The translations under genes were made by a program, and so were the position numbers. Below the pieces are notes generated by a model that saw only the letters and a list, made by a program, of their open reading frames with translations, did no database searches and was not told where the DNA came from. A stretch of 64,000 nt of DNA from Podarcis raffonei (taxonomy: Eukaryota; Chordata; Lepidosauria; Squamata; Lacertidae): positions 10,399,479 through 10,463,478 of the forward strand of contig NC_070611.1 of NCBI RefSeq assembly GCF_027172205.1, read 5' to 3'. This document shows positions 54,901 to 61,700 of this stretch, in pieces (within the stretch, counting starts at the first letter, position 1; each line of letters opens with the position of its first letter).

Positions 54901-57900
54901 ATAATCACAGTGCTTAATTAAGATTCTCATCCAGTACATAATATACAGCTTTTAGGATGGTTTTGCTGAGTCAGTCATTGCCCCTACACCTTGGAGTAAA
55001 TTTCCCATAAAGTGCATCACATATAGTTTGGATATTCAACAGTCAATGCACCACTTCAAGGTTTGTTCTAGGTTTATGGTTTATGATTTCTCTGAACCGA
55101 GACAAACTATGAGCCCAGGATTGGACATAATGCTAAACCAAACCCAGGCTTAGCCTCAGGTAGATTAGGAGAAGAGCACTGCACAACCATGGACTTTGGT
55201 CTGGAATCTTGATTGTTTGAGCTAAATCATGGTTTGGCTTAGCATTACGTGCAAACTGGGACACTATGTAATGTTATATGCAGACTTGAAAAATGAATAT
55301 AGAAAACTTGTCCATCTATGATCTTACATAACATTTTATGAGTACAGCACAAATAATGTTATTGTTACTGTATCTATTAAATTTATAATTTAATAAACTC
55401 TAAAGAAAATATGAAGAAAAAACAACAGTATCTAAGACAGGCCAATAACACTGTCAGGAAAAGCCTCAGCACACAAATGTGTTTTCAACAACCTTCGGAC
55501 CCACCTTACTGGGGGTAGCTCCAGTATGATAAAGTTACCTTGATATTAAACAGCCACGGCTTCATAGCATCCACTTCAGCCTCTCCTTTGCTAAGGTCAT
55601 AAACAGTAAGGTACAGAGCTCTCTGGGTCATAAAGTGGGGGTGAGCACTGTAGAATTCCTCCTGGCCTAAATAATAACATCATTTTTTTGTGTTATGCGC
55701 TTGCTTTTTCTCTCTCCTCTAGGTCACAGAAAACCACAATAACATTCCTATGCTGTAATCTGCACAACCTCCAGTTCTTACAGAAAAACCCCAGAGTTCA
55801 AATCTTTTTAGGCTAAGAAAAAAATAACATTGCACAGCTTGAGAGGCACCTTGTTCTGAAAAGCTCCCCACAAACACATCAGGAGAGTCCAAATTAGGTA
55901 ACCACACTCCCAAGAATCCTGAAATTTGGAAGAAATTTTATGCCTGACAGGATCCAGAGAAGAGTTCCAGTTTCTTTCTTCTCTGCAACAATTTCCACTG
56001 CTTTTAATATTGGAAGGATATTATATGTTTTGCAACAAAATTAACTAAAGGGAAAGGTCCAGAGGGTGGCAACCCCAGAACGGGCTTTTTTGCCAGTTGC
56101 TTCCTGTTTGTGGAGTGCTCTCCCCAGGGAGGTTTGTCTGGTGCCTTCATTAGGTGTTAGGTGAAAACTTTCCTTTTCTCTCAGATTTGTAAACAATCTA
56201 AGGCCTTTTAAACTATGTGTGTGTGTCCAGGGGTGGGGGAGGTATTTTTTGTTTTTCATTGTGCTATGTTTTTTGTGTTTTTATACTGTAAACCACCCTG
56301 TGATCCTTGAATGAAGGGTGGTATATAAATTGAATAAATAAATAAGCGGGCTGCAGGTTGTGCACAGAGTTCTCTTGCGTCTGCATGCTTAAGTCTTTGA
56401 AACCTATCAATTATGTCTATTTCTATGACTACTAAACCAGACCGAACACCTTACCTATCAAGGCTGACAACACACTTTCATTACAAACGTTCAATGACCA
56501 CTTGTATTTTCACACTGCTAAAATGTTATGAGCCACCCAATATTTACTATGTAACCTAAGATTGTTTTGATGAATCATTGCAAGCTGGATTTGGACAAGG
56601 CTGGAAGTTCATAACACACATTTATACTGAGACTTACACCAGCCACTGGCCAGGTCCATTCAGTCTCATAGGCTGCCTTGTGCATAGGTCTGAACCAAAT
56701 AGACTAAGGCCATGCAGTTATTAACCTACATAAAATATAGGAAACAACAACTATGCCATTTAAGACTACACAACTGGACCTTAAAAAAACATGTAATGGG
56801 GGCACAACTGATAAGGAAGTAGCTGTGATTCCATCTCCCCACGTGCATAAGCCAAGTTTGATGTTAAATGTAAATACGACAAGATACCTCCAAAATCCCA
56901 GACACTTAATTCAAGTTCTTTCTTTGTTTTACTCTTCACTGTAACCCTCCAGTCAATCACATCAATGCCAACTGTCGCATTGGGAATTTCCATGTCTTGT
57001 CGCTTGCATTTCATTAATTGTTGTAACAGTGTAGTTTTACCGCTGCCTGTATTTCCAACTATCATGAGCTTCATCCGGTTATAAGGGACAGCTTTCTTTA
57101 AACGCTGTTGAAGAAACCTTGAGTAAGGGAGGGAACCTTCGTAAGAAAATTGTAATTAAAAAAAACCCCTTCATATGAACCATGCAGAACAAGTTATACA
57201 TTGCAAAACATTAATGTTAGCATTATGTACAGCTTATTGCTATGAGAAGGAGACACTCCCCATCAGAACAGCAGGAGGTTGTGACCAAGTTTTCATTTCA
57301 GACCAACTACAGTAGTGTTTTGTTTGAATGTGGACAACCTGTGGCTAATCTTACCTATAGTTAGTTGAAAAAAGCCAACTTCAAACTGATGGATTCAAGT
57401 TACAAGAAAGGAGATTCTGACTAAACATCAGGAACGACTTTCTGACAGTAAAAGCTGCTTGATAGTGGTATGGTCTCCCTCGGGAAGTTGTGGACTCTCC
57501 TTGCTTGGAGGTTTTTAAGCAGAGGTTGGATGGCCATCTGTCATGTATGATCTAGTTGAGATTCCTGCATTGCCCCGGAGGGTTGAAGTAGATGACACTC
57601 AGGGTCCCAACTCTACAATTCTGTGATTATATGGCTTGTTTCAATTAACTATTAGTTAAGACTAATTACATTACATTACATTTCAGCTCAGTTCAGTTAT
57701 TTATTTAAAGCCAGTGACCATCAGTGGTCACTGCCCATGATCCCACAAAGTTTTACTTATGTAAAAATTTGTCCTTATTTTTTTCAAGGTCCAATTGCAT
57801 ACAGATTTGTTTTGCAGCTTAGCAGTTTTACCTGTTAAGACAGATCCTGTTGATACCAGCAAATTCTAAAACATTAACAAAAAAGCAGGCAAATTTATTC

Positions 57901-58676
57901 TTGTAGATTTGCCACTTCAGCCTCCTGTTTTGAACAATTTGTCCATTTTTTAAACATATAAATTAAATTGAATTGATAGGTATACTGTTGGTATTGTTTT
58001 GTTTTGTTTTGCTTTTAAACAGTCAATACACACCCACCCATAAGAATGTTGAGATAACTAACCTTATAATGTCCCTGGCTTTCCATCCCACATACTTGAA
58101 GTCAAAGTTAAGATTTAACCCTTCCAAGGGAAGATCCCATATTCTGGATAACTTTCCCATTTCATCAGGAAAGCTTCTTAATTCTGGATTGTAACTTACA
58201 TCGAAAGATGTTAAGTTTTCAAGGAACCCAATTTGAGGAGGAATCTAGAGAAAGAGAGGAAGCATATTAACAAAAATCCTTCTTGGGGGGAGGGATAGAG
58301 TAATTTATCTGTGCAAGATCAAGCATGTCAACAGCTAAAATGAACAAATAATAATTAATATAGCAAATCCCTTGTTTCATTTACTATTCTACAATATCTG
58401 CAACATAGACAACATATTTTATCTACAGTGGATAGCTTGCAATTTGGAACAAATGATTAATTTAGAATAAATCATTTTTCTCCAGTAGCAATGCATCCTT
58501 CTATAGAAATGCTATATTACTCCTTTGCAAAACTGATTTTAGGCATGCTAATACCCTTGGAGAGCTATTTAAAAATGGTGTTCTGTTTCTGCTCAGACAT
58601 CACCCTACAGATCCTGGACCTAGTGACTCATTCTTAGTGATCCCTCTGAAAATATTTATGGACCAAAGAAATATGA

Positions 58677-58713
<37 letters not shown>

Positions 58714-61700
58714 GTTCTGAAAAGGAACAAATGATTAATCAAAGTTGCACTCCTCACCATTTGAGGATCTTTGAGCAGATGTCCTTCTCCTTCCCTCCTC
58801 TTAAGAGTCTCACCAAACTGACTGTGTTCACTGGCTTGCTAAGCTTAAGCAGAGCTTTCTATAACTCTTTTCTCATAACTAGGCCAGTAAACTGACCCCT
58901 TCCAGGACAACTACTTCACTGGGTCTTATTAGTGCGCCACTGTCCATCCATCACACACAGCTGTTGGCATAATGAAATACAGCCTGATCCTCTTTAAACT
59001 GTTTTTGGGGAGTCTTTTGCCTGTTGCCTCAGCCTTCCTTGCATACTTATAGTATCAAGTTTGTGGCTCTTCCTTTGTCTTCTTGTGGTTCCTCCACAGC
59101 ACAATCTTTCCCATTGGCTTCTGTAGCAGAAGTGCTACCCTACACAGTTGTTTAGTGATAAGGTCACCTTGCTACTCAGGCATCCAAAGAAATTGGTGTT
59201 GAAAGAGTAATTTTGAAAATAAAGCAACAACGACAAGAAATCATAGGAAAAACCTTGTCCCTAGCAAACAGTCTTTTGGGTTTTTATTATAGAACTGTGC
59301 TGTGGTGAAGTAAGAATATCATTCTTAAGAGCAACCACCCTATTAATAGTGAAGCTCATAGCTTACCTCTTTTAAGTTGTTGTGGGAGAGGTGAAGCTTT
59401 TCGAGCCGAGACCACAAGAAAGCTTTTGTATTCAGATCCAGGGTGCTTATTTGATTATGATTAAACAGCAACTCCCTTAAATTAGACGTTTTCCAATGAA
59501 GTGGCCCAGGCAGAGTTGTGATTTTATTGTTGCTTAAATCCACTGATCTCAGACTAAAAAGAAAATGAGGAATATGCAAACTTGTTATGAGAGGATTATT
59601 TCAAAGAACTATACATTTTTTAAAAAATTATCCTGGAACAGGCATATTTATTTTACCCATTGTGTTGAAGATTAAGCCAATGGATGCCTATTTATCTCTG
59701 TTTCTATACTAATAAGGCCTCAGTGGCATCTGTTAGAACACTCATTGTGGTCTTGATCAGATAGATGGACTAGGACTGCTTTGATCCTTGGACATTCTTA
59801 ATCTAAGAAAGTCATAGGAGAGTCTATGAAAGACTTAATATAGCCAAACTATGACAGAGTTGCTGGACATTCAGCTTCAAGAGACAGAAAATGCAGTTTT
59901 GAAGCAACATACATGTTAAGTCTTTTGAATACAAACAGTTGGATTTCCAAAGTCTATGCATAAGCAGAACCAGGATGATCGTGGGACAGAGTTTGACTTG
60001 GCAGACCACCTTACATTCTCCCAAAAGGGCTTTGCCCCTAAGGAAGCAATGCTAGTTAATAGCTATATGAAACCTCTGAAAGACTTTATTTCAGGTTTTG
60101 GAGCACAGTGTAACCAATATGCTGATGACCCCCCCCCCCCGCTTTGTCTCTCCATTCCATCTGAATCAGGATCGAGACTGCGCAGGTGCTGTCTGGAGGC
60201 AGTGATGGGGACAATAAAGTGAGCCTGAATCCTGAAAAGATGGGAGATGCTGTGGGTGCATGGTTCTGAGGTCTAGAATTTAGGGAAACTGCCTGTTCTG
60301 GATGGAATTGCGCTTCTGTTGAAGGAACAGGAGTGTAGCTTGGGGACACTCCTCAGTTCCACCCTGTTACTTGAGTGCCAGGTGGATTCAGTCTTGAGAA
60401 GTGCCTTTGCCCAGCATGGCTGCTTCACCAGCTACAGCCACGGCTTGAGCAGGATGGTGTGGTTTCAGCAGCCCATGATGTAGCAACTTCACAATTGGAG
60501 CACTGCAATGTGCTCTATGTGGGGCTAACTTCAAAGACTGTTTGGTTTCTGCAGCTGGTGCAGAAAGCCACTGATGGGCTGTTTTAGTGGGGCAGCAACA
60601 CATGTTGCTGATCCTTAAATCTCTGCACTGGCTACACGAGCATGCAATTATTCAGAAAGGGAAATAGTGTAGAAACTTACTGTGGGAGAAGAAGAATTGC
60701 TTCTGGAACACTAGAAAAATTATTCTGAGATAATTTCAATGTAGTTATGTTAGGCGGCAAATCAGGTGTGGCCTCTAAAAACAGAAAAAAGAAAAGCAAT
60801 TACATTACTAGTTAGTAAAATTGCTAAATAATACACACAATATAGGAAGGCAGTTATCATATAACTGGAATAATCTAAAGTATTGTTGGCCGAGTGCTCC
60901 AACATTGTAGAGGCACAAAGGGGGAGGGCAGATTTTTTAAAAAGTTCTCTTTCCCCTTCTCTCTCTCTGACACTGACACTGACACTGACACTGACACTGA
61001 CACACACACACACACACACACACAGCCAGCATAGCCAGGAAACGATGTGACACGCAATCTCAAAAGATACCTGTAACACCTTATACAAAATGAACTATTT
61101 CCTACAGAAATAACTAAACCTTTCTAGCAACTTTTTAAACAGCCTTGGGTGCATGGGGAAAGTAAATAACTCCAGAACAGAAGGTGCTCCTGGAAAAGGA
61201 GGCTTGCTGGTCTCCAGTGTGGTGTAGTGGTTAAGAGCGATAAGACTCGTAATCTGGGGAACTGGATTCGTGTCTCCGCTCCTCCACATGCACAAATTAG
61301 CAGCAGCTATGGATGTTTTGCACTATAAAATTAATCAGCCTGGAAAAGACATGTAAAGATGGCATGGGACTAAAAATCACACCTTAGTCATGAATTTGAC
61401 AAGCGGCTTTGTGCAGGTCATCATCTCTCAACCTCAATTTCCCATCTTATAATATGGCAACATTAGGGCCACTTCCAACAAGACATTTCTCTTTTAGGTG
61501 CAGATGTATGAGCACAAAACCCCCACTTATTGTTCACACATTTGCAAAAATCATGGCTTTCTCCTTTTAAGAGCAATACTTGAAAGTAAGGCCTTTTAGA
61601 GTTGCATAGCAATTACTAAAGCTTTCTATTTTTCAGGTTGGTTTTATATGTAATTTATAGTATTTCCCAGTCACCACTCTGCCTAAAGGCATCCAAGGCG

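Noticed and set aside
60767-61088. 108-codon frame rich in Val/Cys/Ser dipeptides
   Set aside because: It is a translation of the compound CA/GACACT microsatellite.
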